Source of the DNA: Calliopsis andreniformis
Lineage: Eukaryota; Arthropoda; Insecta; Hymenoptera; Andrenidae
Assembly (NCBI RefSeq): GCF_051401765.1
Contig: NC_135064.1
Coordinates: 20,868,001 to 20,932,000 of the forward strand
Direction: 5' to 3'
DNA length: 64,000 nucleotides
Below, piece by piece: positions 12,842 to 25,500 of the stretch (position 1 is its first letter; each line of letters begins with the position of its first letter). The notes beneath the pieces were generated by a model that was not told where the DNA came from, searched no databases, and saw nothing but the letters and a program-made list of their open reading frames with translations. A program made the position numbers and the translations under genes.

Positions 12842-14833
12842 CTGTGGTAACATAATGAAAAACAAGCAAAGGTTAGTCAATGTACACATATGCAAGGGAG
12901 AATCAAAAATTGAAAGCAATTTTTAAATTGCGAGATAACTGGAGCGTCAGAGAAGCTAGGGCAATGTAACACGCGTGTTGTTATCGACATCCCTCCCTTG
13001 AAATTAAGAATACAATGTTTTTCCATAGAAAAACACAGCAACAGGTTATCACGAACAGACCAGGTTGAATACTCGCTTAATTCCTCGCCAGTGTCATCGA
13101 CGACCAAACGAAAACAGAGGATGTCTTCCGCGCCGCGCTAGGCTATCAACCATAGAATATCGTGTCGAGGAAGATAACAATGTACGAGGAAGTCGATAGG
13201 AGAGAGTATGCAAATGGAAACGGTAACCGGTCGCACAAATCACCCTGGCATTTCCAGAGAATCCAACCGACGCAGGAACCACTCACAATCAGTTGGCCGC
13301 TTCACAATACGTGCGTTGAATCCCCTCGTGGACCTTGGTCCACGGTAAATCACAGAATCGCTCCCGGCATTACTCCATTTTCATCTCCGTGGAACAAGAG
13401 GCGGTCGCGTGGATGGAGAACAGGCCCCGCTCACGCCGAGTCAGCCACCCGCTCATAAATCGGCCGGACAATAAGTCCTCCAAAAGTGCATCTGGCCATC
13501 GGACTCCTTCGAGGAATTTCGAACCCTCTGGCAGCAATTAATTGCTCCAGTTCTTGGGGAATCGCTGTGATCGCTCCACCACGGGCTTCTGAGGTTTTTG
13601 AATATAAAGCAGGTCTAACCTAGGCCCATTCCTTGAGGAGCAGTGGGGGGAACTGTTGAGAGATTGGGGAGATTGTGGTTGGTAGGCTGTCTAGGTGGGA
13701 CTGAATTGGAATTACTATTCGGGTCCCACGAGAAGTCTACTGGAAAGCATTGTCTGTAATGGATTCTAGGAGACTTCTCATGGGATACTAGTAATGTATG
13801 TTTAAGTTTCTAGTCTTGTACAGGATCAACTTACTTTTACTTCGAAGTACCTAAAATTGTTGTACCTGTTTTTTGCTATCTGATAGTATTCGGTGAGTAG
13901 ATTCAAAAAATACTGTTCTCAGTTTTAGGAATTTTTGTTATCCTTTAGGATTCTTTAAAGCTTTTATTTTATGATAGAATAAATAGGTTATGTATAACTT
14001 CTTAGCAGGTGAATTTCTAAGGAAGGGTGATACCGCCTCCTAGGGGTTCTGATACAGAATTTTAGAGGCCATGTGAAAAAAAGGAAAATGGAGACAATCA
14101 GGAAAAATGGAAGAAGGAAAAAAGAAAGGGTGAAAGGTTCCATAGAGATGCTCAATGCTCAGAAGAGAGCCACAAGACAAAACAGGCTAAGAAACCTTGT
14201 CCTAAAGTTAAGAGTAATATTTTTGGACCCTACACGCCAAATGCCACAAAAAACAGAAAAATTAATAATTTTAGGCACCCCAAGGTAAAGCACAGGCTCT
14301 CCATATTTTGACCACTTGGCCACATTGAATTTCACCTCCAATCCTCCCTGAACGACACCTGTATCCACTTGGACCCATGCGTCCTATTGCCAGGGTTAGC
14401 TACTCACAGACCACGTCTACTACATCCCCTGTCTAGCCCCTAGTGTACCTGACCCACGATCGAAACGTGTCCATCAGAGCAGCAGATACCAGGAGCCAGC
14501 TCTTTCGGGGTCTCCCCGCGATTCGACGAAGTCGCCATGGTAATCGACGAGATTGACTAATGGACGATATGCGAGAGAGCAGAAAGGAGGAGAAACCATC
14601 TACCCGCGGAGGGATGATCGATGGGATCCATTACCGAGAGACGCGTGCAATCCGCCCACACCCCGAGGAGCCTCGCTCTGTCCCTTTTCCTCGATCCTCC
14701 CCCTCCGATACCCCACCTCCGCCTCCTCCTAACCCGTTCTTTTTCCCCGTACATGCTCTGTAGCCAGAGTTGTCTATTTCTCTTTCTCGGCTGCCTCTCG
14801 GCTTGCAGCACGTTGATGCATTTACTCGCTTAC
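12842..14833 (-). other. putative 5' UTR intron of expanded
   Basis: Lies between the acceptor at 12842 and the candidate donor at 14833. Contains a moderately GC-rich block (13090-13560), palindromic copy B, and A/T-rich sequence at 13800-14300. No coding evidence. Confidence 0.35.
13723..13786. repeat. dispersed palindromic repeat, copy B
   Basis: Left arm 13723-13751 (gtcccacgagaagtctac...aagcatt) and right arm 13758-13786 (aatgg...ggagacttctcatggg) pair at 23 of 29 positions with a 6-bp loop. It is preceded by tactattcgg, as in the 17.3-kb copy. Confidence 0.7.
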
Positions 14834-15120
14834 CGGTATAACTGCCGCGCCATTATAAAAGCCGGTCTCTCGTTCTTCCTCTCTCCCTCTAGAGCCTACC
14901 CCACCCCCCTGTCTCGTTGCCTCCTTTTCGCCCCCCCTTCAGCCCTGTGCCACGGTCTCTCTCGGTCTCGATAGCCGATGCATTTCGCAGCCGTTCAACC
15001 TGCGTCCCTGTAGCATTCTCCTCGCGATCACCGACCCCGTGCCACTGACTCCGAGGAAAAATCGCGGGGATTAGATTCCTGAGCGACCCCCGTATGCCTC
15101 GGGGGATCGTTTTAAGGGGA
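14460..15120. promoter_or_regulatory. CpG/pyrimidine-rich island with a TATAAAA box
   Basis: A GC-rich region flanked by AT-rich DNA. On the plus strand it has cattataaaagccgg at about 14852. On the minus strand it contains the candidate leader exon of expanded. It is a plausible promoter region, but no initiation site can be fixed from sequence. Confidence 0.35.
14834..15050 (-). other. candidate 5' non-coding first exon of expanded
   Basis: Read on the minus strand, this is a GC- and purine-rich stretch that reaches the sequence TATACCG followed by gtaagcgagt, a near-consensus donor beginning at 14833. The first coding exon of expanded has a good acceptor at 12841/12842, so a non-coding exon is required upstream, and this one would give an intron of about 2 kb. 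The upstream limit (about 15050) is a guess. An alternative is that the true leader lies in one of the other islands at 16-18 kb or 30 kb. Confidence 0.33.
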
Positions 15121-17235
15121 ATGGCGGCAAGAGGACGAAGTGGTTTGATTAGGAGAGGGTGTGCTGGATTGAGGGGAATGGAAGGGATTTTACTTTGTTG
15201 CGTATGAGGTGAGGAGGGATTTGATGAAAGGATGTTAACACTTTTATGGATAGTGGGACGTAGTTATGAGGTTCAGTTTTTTTGTTATTGAATCTGGAAT
15301 GATGTTGAGAGTATAGTTAATGAAATGGAAGAGGAATGAAAGAGGCTGGAGAAAAATCATTGAGCTAGGAAAAGGTGTGGACTCTGAGGTGTGAGCTGAT
15401 TCAAAGAGTAATTTAGTGTTTGAGAATTGTACAGAATTGTATGCAGGCCTAATATGATCTTGGAACGAAAATTGGGGGGTAAATTCGACGAAGCACCTTA
15501 CTGGAATATTATTTACATCCTTCGATGTTTCCTGGAGTATCGAGTCACGATCTGAGATTTTTCGGGCCCCAGAGTTATAAAGCTGTCAAGTATGTATATA
15601 TTATTTAGGTATTATCTAGCAATAAGTTACAAATATTGATTATTGCAACGTTCCACTAGGTTGTATTAGCTTATTCTAGTTTTTCAGTTCAATTCTGCTG
15701 ATATCAATCTCTAGTTTCTTGTCCACTCAGAGTACATATTTTCACTTTTTCAATCGTTGTAAATATGTACGTATAACACATCTGTTTCAGCGTTATGGCT
15801 GACTGAATATGCGACAGAGATTTATTTTTCAACCTTGCTTACAAGGTGCTTGCGTATGAAACACCTGTTTACTTGCATCATCTATCTTGCGTTATTCTTT
15901 CCAAACGAGAAGCCTTTAACGTTAAGATCTCTCGAAAGCTTCAACTTCATAATTCAAACCTAATATTAACCCTTAGTACACCAGTTTCCATTTTCACAGA
16001 CAACCCCTCAGCCCTAAGTACCAACATATCTCTCCCCATTCAGTTCACGTCACAGCTGAAAAAATCCCTCGACCAGACCTATCAACAATTAACCATCCTG
16101 GCCCATTCACCGTCCATTTCTACACCTCAATCGGCCGTCCACAGCGTCCCAAGGTCCAAGCGCCAAGTAAGGAACCCACGCGTTGGCGTATCATTAGCAA
16201 CTCTAGCTCTCCATCGCTTCGAGGGCCAGCAACGAGGCGTCCGAATTGTCGCCATTTTATCGCGACGCCCATCGACGAACCAAAGGGACAGCTAGGTCGA
16301 CCTTTAGCTCCTTTATTAGCCTCCTCTGGCCCATCGGTATGCAGATCCTCGGTCGGCTCAAAAACATATCCCAGATAGGGGGATGCTGGCAGGCTGGGGA
16401 CTCGACTCGGGCTCGAAAGCAGGACGTTCCCTCGGATCGGCTGGGATGAAAGAGGCGATCGTCTCGCGCCGACAGGCCGATCCGCGACGGGAGCGCCCGC
16501 GACTGGTTTTATCGTTCGACGAAGTGCGACGTGCACGCACGTAGGCGGCGGTATATAAACAATGTGAACTACATTCCACCGGCATGAGTAACCGTGTCTT
16601 GCGCACTCTCGCCACTCTTCTCGTCCTTTTCTCGGCACCGCCGATGCTGCTGCCCGCGCGTACAAATCTAATTACCCAGCAACCTACCTAACAGCCGCGC
16701 AGGGGGGAAACTGAGGGGACGAGCCGACCGAGGAAGGACGACGAACGGAGCGCCCCTTGCTTCCCCTAACTTCTACCCGTGTTTGTCGATGGCTTAAGGG
16801 GTTTCCCTGCTGTGACTCCTTTGAACCTAGTCAAAGCTTTGGGAATTAATTCTGGAAACAGTACAAATGCGATTTTATTCACTTTTGGTCACTTTTTTAA
16901 TATGCGTCTTATAAACGTAGGTTGGAAGTTTTATGGAAGAACATGACTTCGCTACTGTAGCTGTCCCATGAGTAGTCTCTTGGAAGGAATGGGGGTCGTA
17001 TTGGCCAGGGTGGAAATAGCGGAAATAGTGCGCCTCGACTCATGCATTATCAGCTGCAACGTATTACTGGCCAAAACTGACACACAGACTAACTGGATTG
17101 AGGGACAGGCGGAGCGAGTAAGAGACTCCTCTTACCCCTATGCTCTCTCGAGGGACAGCTACAGTACATCTACCACCTAAGCCAAAACAACCGAAATCTT
17201 CACCTATCGCGGTCTTTTCTCCATGCACTATTCGT

Positions 17236-17438
17236 GTCTCATACAAAATCTTCTGAAAAGCATTGCCCATAATGTCAGATTCGTCTGAGCTAGGTGTACT
17301 ATTCTTGTCTCCTGAAAAGTCATCGAAAAAGCATTGCTCTTAATGTGTTTGTAAAAGTCCCCTGAAAAGCATTAAGAGCTATGCTTTCCCGAAGACTTCT
17401 CATGAGACACGAATAGTATACCTAGCTTAGACAAATCT
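17236..17438. repeat. dispersed palindromic repeat, copy C (longest, with an extra half copy)
   Basis: A half copy at 17236-17264 (gtctcatac...gaaaagcatt) is followed by a long palindrome at 17277-17438. The outer 45 bp of each arm match as reverse complements at 39 positions; the left arm begins agattcgtctgagctaggt and the right arm ends acctagcttagacaaatct. The inner part again has the gaaaagcatt / aatgctttcc core. This copy defines the full arm of about 70 bp. Confidence 0.75.
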
Positions 17439-17486
17439 GACCGCATCGATAGTCTCTATCTCTTCCTTACACCAGAGCCATTGAAC

Positions 17487-17502
17487 GAGAGAGAGAGAGA
17501 GA
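17487..17502. repeat. (GA)n microsatellite
   Basis: Eight GA units just right of the long palindromic repeat. Confidence 0.8.
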
Positions 17503-17589
17503 ACGTCGATGCAGCCAAAATCATTCGAGTCAGCCATATGCACTGTACATTCGAGAACGATGCAGGGAAAAATGTGAGTCCCTGCAGAA

Positions 17590-18260
17590 TACAGAAGCTG
17601 CCTCCGCGAGTTTAATATCCATGGACGAGGCCAGGAACGAGAAGCAGCGACATGAGGCGAAGCCACGGGAGCCGAGTAATTAGACATACGGTAGGAATGT
17701 CGTTTTCCCGCCTGCGGCCCTCTTCCTGTCCGCTCCCGTTCATCTTCCGCCACGACGACACGGCGAGGGCCGAGAAAGGGGACTCGGAAGGAGATAGAGG
17801 AAAGACCTGGCGCGGTGGACAGCCCGCGTCGGTATTAATTGAAAGGCGCCGAGAGCGCACCGTATTCATCCTACGCGTCTCTCTCCACCCACGGCCCGAC
17901 GAATGCATCGCGCGTGCACGCCGCGCATTCCAGTAAAGTCCCTGATCTCCTGCCCTTGCGGTTTAGCATTCTCGTTAAGCCGCGCTGGAATGCCTTGCCT
18001 CCCTTCCCACATCCCCCCCTCCCCCCACCCCCGTCGTGACCACCACTCCGCGTCGCGGACACGAACATATCGACGGATTTATGAATAATCCGCCGGCAAA
18101 TTACAGGAGCGAACGATTAGATCGTAATCGATTCGATCCGCGGAACAACCTGTTCTTAATTGCTAAATGATTTCCGCTTAACGACGCCTCGACGGGGGAA
18201 ATTTATCGCGCGGAGCAGAAACGCTTCGAGGCTGAGTTGGACGTCGCGAGCAATGGGGAA
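17590..18260. promoter_or_regulatory. CpG-rich island, candidate regulatory element
   Basis: About 670 bp of CpG-rich sequence. Contains CATTCC at 17926 and GGAATG at 17987 in a head-to-head pair (gcgcattccag and cgctggaatgc). Open frames in all directions are composition-driven. Confidence 0.3.
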
Positions 18261-19869
18261 ATTCGAATGTTTGACTATGGTGGGTGTGCTTGTTTCGAAC
18301 GCGGCAACGCGAGGGTGATCCTTTTTTGTAGTGAAAGGGATGTTCGTCTGCGATGGGGGAAGTCTATTGTAAGGTCTCGGTGAAGTCTAGCTTCGAGCTG
18401 TGCTGCAGGTGGACTTCAATTTTTATTGGTTTAGTCTCTGCTGTAGATTTCAACTAATCTGTAATTTCTATTTACATATGAGGAATTATCGTGTATAGAA
18501 TGTATAGGGTATGTGTGTGCAGAATTTGAGTCAAATTCGTAAACTGCAATTTTAATCAGCTATTTACTTACATTAACCTTAAGAAATTTAAGACACTTTA
18601 AGAGTAAGGTTCTTAGGTCAGAATCCTTGATGGACTTTGGTACACGATGCGCTACGAGTTGCATATTTACAATCATGTGTGTAACTACATCTCTTAATAA
18701 AACGAGTGAATGTGTGAAGCATGCCACGGACACTCCACGTCCATGATCAATAAAATACCATCATGAAATGAATATTTGCCGAAATGGTCGATGATTCGGT
18801 GAGCCATCATCGACTGTATCGTGATATGTTCATAAGATATAGTGAGATGGTTGTGCTGAAACGAATGACAAACATAATTTCAAGGTATATATAAAATTCA
18901 CGAAAGGAAATTTTTCTGAGTCATTCTACAATTTTGAAGGCTATTAATTTTTAATACGTCGTTACTAAAGTGCAGTGAGGCAAAGCTCAAGGATTTATTT
19001 TTGTTATAAACTGGATAGGTTCATACTCTCACATTACCATCACTTTATGAAGCAGGCCAAAAGTGTAATTTTCAAAATTTAATTTTTTATATCTAGCAGT
19101 ACTTACTACATCCCAGGATAATTTCTTATTAAGTAAAAATTCGAAGAAAAATTTCAGTACATTTATTCTCAATATCAGCCTACATTCTCTTGTCAGTGAA
19201 CCCAATCCCAACACAGAATGGACACATGTCGAAACCTTTTCCTTCCTTTCTCCACTCCAGCTAGAGTGCCAACTACTCGTGCCCACAATTCTGCAACTCC
19301 AGCTCGAAGCAATCCAGATGTTTATCAAAATGATTGAATATACAGAACATTAGCGTCCGATTTAATATGATCAGTTGACTGGAATAGCAACAATAGCCCA
19401 CCGTGGTTCAATGTAATTGTCTAACATCTCTGGGCGTGCAAAGTGTACGTTCCACGCGCCTCGATATGTGCTACACGATTGGCTCGTGACGAGGGAACTG
19501 GCGCTAACTGGCACCCACCGCGTGGAATCGCTAATGTGTAGGTAAATTGTTTATGCGAACAAACGAGTTCTGCCCCGCCGCAACGTATGAACGCGATAGT
19601 TCGAATTACTCTTTGACGATGCTGATCTACGATTATCAATCTAATTAACCCCGTGAACTGGCTACCATAAATGCCTGTAAACGCCTGATTTAACATGACC
19701 GAGAATATTCGGATCAAGATGTTGTGAGCGAACCGAGTTGTTATGAGAGGTATGGATATTGTTCCTACCGTGCTGAAGAAACTGATAAATAACTGATAGG
19801 TATTATTCGTTGATAGTTGTGATAATGGTGATACACTTAATAGGAAATTTGAGGGTAAAAAATTTAATT

Positions 19870-20040
19870 CAGGGAATCTTAAATTTTCAAATTTTTAAAT
19901 ATTCAAATATTCAAATTTCAAATATTCAAACATTCAAATTTCAAATATTCAAAATTTTCAGAAGGTCACATATTACAAATTTTCAAATTTCATAATTACT
20001 AAATCTTCAAATTTCTCAATTACTAAATTTTCAAATACCC
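19870..20040. repeat. TTTCAAAT / ATTCAAAT low-complexity array
   Basis: About 170 bp of AT-rich repeats of roughly 9-10 bp (aatattcaaatttcaaatat and variants). The long open frames through it are an artefact of the repeat. Confidence 0.7.
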
Positions 20041-21131
20041 AATGTCCTCATTAAACAATGACCAACGCCTCATTGCTTCTGAACACTTTGAAAGCCTCTC
20101 TTCGTTAGACTTATCTAAAAAGATAGCCTGCTATTCAATATCACTAAAAAAGTACTTACAGACTCTCTCAAACTACTTCACCTAATCCCAATACTACAAA
20201 ACACTCCGCCCACTTAAAAGCCCCAAATACAACAATTCCCTCGACTACTACACCAAAGCTGCCCTGTTACATCCAGTACTGACACAGTTAACCTAACAAC
20301 CACAAAAAGGCTTCCACGTGCCAGTGGCATCGATACTCGAAAGTTCACCTAAAAGCACAAATCCTCAGACACATCAATCTTCCTTAGCATCAACATCACG
20401 AAGCACCTCCAGCATGCTGAACACGACAAGCGTACCACTTGCAGCCGCGAAAAAGAACCTAGGTAGGCAATAAATTCGAGGAAATCTTTCGCTGCACCGA
20501 TTCGAAAGCGTCACCGTAGGTGTTACCTACATGGCACCGCCCACGATTCTCTAAGGGCAGAGATCTATTTATCAATTCAAACGGTAGGCGCAAATCCTCG
20601 AGGAATTCTCGTCTCGTCCCCCTCCTGGGACCCCCCTGTTTCCAGCGTGCCGCGCATTCTATTCTAATGCGACGGAGGAGGCGAGAGAGACGAAGGAAAA
20701 GAGGCATAGGCTGCCGCGGAATTTATTTCGACGATAATCGTAAGAGACACCCGCGCTCACGGGTATGGATGCAGGGAACGCGGAAGTGCGTGCGCGCACG
20801 TTCAACGCGTAGGTTTGTATAGCCGCGACGTGCACAAGACGTGGGCCTCCGTAAGAAGCGCTATCGTGCAAACAACGCATTATATGATAGCGCGCAGGAA
20901 ATGGTTGTCGCTGGTACCGTAAAGACTGCCACAGACCAATGCCAGAGATCGGATGTCTATGGTCCTTCGCTTAATATTTGCGGTGTATTTTATAACTGTA
21001 ATCCTTGTAGCGTAAGCGTGGAGTACTGGGCTCTTTCAAGTGGCACTTTTACGCTTTCGTGACGGGAGAGGCGAGGTGAGCCTCCTGCGTCTTTGACTGG
21101 GCGAACTTGATGCATGGGGAATATGCAGAAG

Positions 21132-21175
21132 TGTCCTGAGAGAAGTCTTGTGGAAAGCATTAGCCAAGCATTGGA
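21132..21175. repeat. dispersed palindromic repeat, half copy D
   Basis: Only the left arm is clear: gtcctgagagaagtcttg followed by tggaaagcatt. The right arm is lost or diverged. Confidence 0.5.
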
Positions 21176-22398
21176 TTTTTTAATTAAATGGAGCTATGTA
21201 TCTTTTTCATTTTTATATGGGAACTGAGGTCAGACGAATGCAACGACTTATGATACTATGAGCTTCACGTGACGTTGAGCACAAGAAATAAAAAAGGTAC
21301 AAATTGAGTACGGGGTGCAAATAGTAAAATACTATGATAAAAAGATTAATGAACTGGAAAATTTATTTTAAATTTTATTGATCAATCTAGACTATGTATT
21401 TTCATTAGAAGAGAAATTAATTTACCGATAAGATAATCATAGTATTATCTTCTACTATACTAAGCTCTAGGAATTTCTTTATTTTCATCTGATGTAACAT
21501 GTAAATGGAGCATTTGTCAACTGTCGAAGTGCTTCCTCGTAAAAGACTTTGTCTAACCTGTAACCCAGTTCCAAACTAATATTTTATATTCAGTAGCTTA
21601 ATTTATGTTAAATTATGTAAAATATTCTATATTCTGACAAGTTCTAATCAATCCTTTACATGTAAAATATGAACTATTCATTAGATTCTGTCAGTCGGTA
21701 ATAATTGACCACTTACAAAAACAAAAATACGCATGCCTCGTACTATGTATTACTCTTATCTTCCTTATCTACCACTTAATCTCCTATACTCAGCCTATAC
21801 TATATCATACACATAAGAGTACCCTAATACTCGAACAATTTAATATAAACCTCTTCCGAGCATTAATAATCTTAGTGGCCACCTCGAGATAACAAGAAAC
21901 ACGCGAATCTTACACTCGATCAACTACATGCCTCTACCACGTGAGGACAGATAAGCCATAAAGCATTGATAAACAGTTTTCGAGTACTTCGTGTGTCAGT
22001 GATGCTTCAATCAGCAGCCTTGTAGCACCATCCTATCATCAAAGTCACAAAACCATCCAAAATCTCATCTAAAAAAAAATCCAAATCGGACTACAAAATC
22101 CAGGACTATCTAGAAATTTGAGAATCTACAGAACTAAGCAACTGTCATCTATAAGAAGCTGAAATCTCTGAAGAACAAAAGAAGTCTGATACCCTGACAG
22201 ACATCCAAGTTCCTTCTCCGAGGCCACTACCATTACGTAAATGAGTTAAACGTGAATTGCGTCAGAGCAGCAATGGCCAACGAAGCAGCCAGTGGTTAAT
22301 TGTCGCCCATACAATTTGATGCCATCGAATAAATAAATCATCGAGCGACGGCAGGGCGATAGTCAAATTGAACTGTGGTGTCTGAGGCTGGAGGCAGC

Positions 22399-22509
22399 AT
22401 GGCGACACTGGTGGCAGCCGACTACGCGGTGATCGCGGCGACACTGATCATTAGTTCGGGGATCGGTGTATATTACTGGCTGACTGGTGGGAAACAGAAA
22501 TCGACAGAG
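22399..22509 (+). CDS. SLC5 symporter exon 1 (residues 1-37)
   Basis: Begins ATGGCGACACTGG in a favourable context (gcagcATGg), 30 bp after an in-frame TGA at 22369, so this is the first possible start in the exon. It encodes MATLVAADYAV, then a first hydrophobic helix with SSGIGVYYW, and ends KQKSTE before the donor gtgagt at 22510. Phase 0 at the end. No TATA box is obvious immediately upstream; an additional 5' UTR exon is possible. Confidence 0.92.
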
Positions 22510-25500
22510 GTGAGTTTCACCTAGGCACGACTATTAAACGCTAAACTGTGTTTAAATAGTGGAATATAAAGTCAACGTAAAGCTAAGGTAGACATAGTAC
22601 CCGCTGAGAAGATCAGCTCTGGCAACAATATAGATCTATTGGTTTCGGGGCTCATCTTGTAAGGAGAGCATAGTACATGTTTCAGTACCTGGATATTTGA
22701 GAGAGTAAACGTCTCAATAAGTGAACAACCTAGAAACACATGTCCCAATACTTGAATTATAAGGTCCCAGTAGCTGAGTATGGTATAGGAATAATACCAA
22801 CTATTTTATGGTACTATCTTTGATTTGTAACTTCGCTAGAATTCAAGCTTAAAAGTAAATAAAATTAGCAGCAGTAGTGGTCAGGTACTGGGCCATGGTC
22901 AACTACTGGGACATTTATCTTATGTCTAGGGGAATTATTCAAAGGTTGGACAGTTTCAAAATTAAGATACCTAGTTACTTATTTGGGATACAAGCACCAG
23001 GACATGAATTTTTGTGTTGTCCACCTACTGGGACATTTGAAATCTTAAGCATTCCAGGTATTGGGACATTCACTTCAGCTTTACAATGTCGTGTAATTTT
23101 GTTATCATCCGCGACAGGAGTATTTCGTGGCGAACAGATCGATGCAAGTGACGCCGGTCGCGATAGGCTTAACGGTTTCATACCTATCCGCGGTCAGTTT
23201 GCTGGGAGTGAGCTCAGAAAATTACGCTTATGGTACCCAATACGCTGTGATCAATCTCGCCTACGGGCTGGCTACTCCATTCGTCGCTCACTGCTACATG
23301 CCTGTGTTCTTCAAGATTGGAAACGCGAGTGCTTTTGAGGTGAGTCTTCTGCGCAGAATTCGCTCCCTTAAAGGGGGAAGCGCCTTTACTTCATCAAGAC
23401 ATGACTCTGTGCAGACTTGATTCGACTTTATGCTGGTTTAACGCGAAACTAAAATGTCCTTTTGAGTAGCCAGTTTTCAAAATAACATTAGAAGTCCAAA
23501 ACCCAACATTCAAATCCATGTGAAGGCAAAAAAAAAGATTTATATTTCAAATATACAATATTCGAAAGAGATGTATAAGTCAAAAAAGGTTGAGGAACCC
23601 AGACCTACTCCAACAGACTCCAAACCAGTTCCAGAGTCGAACTACCAACGACCAGACTCCAAATCACTTCGCCCCATCCAGCATCAATCAAACACTAAAA
23701 GCTAACTTCCAAGTGCTTCCAGTATTTACAGAAACGATTTGGAACAGCCGCGAGACTAGCAGCCAGCTTCGCCTTCCAGCTTCAGCTGCTTCTGTACAGC
23801 GGAGTGGTTCTCTACGCGCCAGCTCTTGCTCTGGAAGCCACCACAGGTATTTCGACGGCTGTGAGCGTAATCGGCATAGGATTGGTCTGCACGTTTTATT
23901 CAACGATCGGCGGTATAAAGGCAGTCCTCATTACCGACGTATTTCAAAGTCTGCTGATGCTGACAGCCATTATCATGATAATCGTCACAGCAGCTGTGAG
24001 CGTCGGAGGCCTCGATCGAATCTGGGAGATCGCCGCTGAAGGGTCTCGGCTAGAATTTGACAAGTGAATGTCGATCGATTCCGAGTAACTATGAGTAAAC
24101 ACCTTCTGTCTTGCTTCCTCTGCTTCGCTTCGCGTTTCTTCGAAGCTATTCATCTTCATCTGGTCGTGTCATGGTAGATTATTTTTCTATTCAGTGAAGC
24201 GCTGATTGAATACTTTATGCATGCTGGTTATGCTTTATAGCTCACAAGGTGACTCATTTAAAAATGCCAGAGAGCTACCTTTTCAGGTTGCTTGACGTGT
24301 TTTGCTTGTTTAAGAAGATTTAAAGATTTTAACATTTTCTATAGTATAGTATTCCATATTTCATATGTTGGAAACTTTGAACTTTTGAATCTTGAAATTT
24401 TTAGATCTGTAAATTTCCAGATTTTAAAATCTTCGATATTTGCAAGCAATTATGTTTAATAGATAAGAAGTTCTGCTACTGGAGTTCAATTCGATAGCAG
24501 ATTTTCCATTTATAAATTAAATCTCAAGTCAGACACATTTCACGCATATTTTAGTCATTTTCGTCCATCTTCATTATTTCGTATTTCAGCATGTAACTTA
24601 ATTAGATCCTTAATACTCTAACGACATTAAGAGAAATCGATAAGATTCTGTATAAAAATGAATTCTGAACAAAATCGACTTGCATTAGCAGTGGCTCTCA
24701 GGTACAGAAATGATCTCTCCCATCTTCGCGACGTTCCATTAATATTCACCGTCGTATTAACACTAAAACACTTGGCTTGCAACCGAAGTAGCTTCTGCCC
24801 GCAAATCAGCAACGTCGTTACGTCCCATAACACGTGTAACAATCCGCTAGCAGCTCCTTAAATCGCTTTCCTCCTGCTGCCGTGTGGCAACTCGCCGTTA
24901 CCACGATGGAACGTTAACATCCGAAGGCGTGATACAGCTTAACACACTTTCGAATACCCCATCGGGCTTACAGCATCCATTTCGCAAGGAATCCGAGCCG
25001 TATCGACACTGACAATGGTATGTGCATTCATTCAGCATTTCACTGGACCCAACGGTACGACACACCTGGTGGAGCTTGACATTTGGCGGTTTCTTCACCT
25101 ACCTTTCCTTGTACGGCAGCAACCAAGTTCAAGTTCAGAGAATGTTAACCATCAAGTGAGTACCAAGCCCGGGGACTTTCTACCCGATGCGTGTGTAAAC
25201 TCTCTACCCATCGAACTATCGCGAATGATTCCTCTTCGTCGATGTTTCATAATTAATCCATGAAGGTACAAAGTTGCGTTTACGTAACACTTCACTTGCT
25301 ATTTTTTCTTCTGTTTTTTAAATGAATTTATACTCTTGAATTCTGTTTCTTCGTGTTACTGTAATGAAAGGGGATCACAAAGATCTGTTTAATATTTTTT
25401 TCGATACTATTTCTCCTTTCTGATTTAGTTTGTACAACAGTCTACTACAGGTTTGAGAATTGAAAAAAATTGAAGTGTTTATAATACTTGAGCACACCAG

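Larger units (their letters stand above)
15121..22398. other. spacer between the divergent expanded and SLC5 genes
   Basis: AT-rich sequence with CpG-rich islands at about 16090-16760, 17590-18260, 19430-19740 and 20450-20900, the palindromic copies C and D, and the TTTCAAAT array. No gene is recognised. A small ATG frame after a TATA-like word at 16551 is discussed among the findings. Confidence 0.55.

Noticed and set aside
14557..14974. Open frames of 84-117 codons in the 14.5-15.0 kb island
   Set aside because: Rich in Ser/Pro/Leu or Arg as expected from CT-rich DNA; the minus strand here is better explained as a purine-rich leader.
16120..16665. Minus-strand frame of 181 codons
   Set aside because: Long only because of high GC; Arg/Ala/Pro-rich with no domain, and opposing frames are also open.
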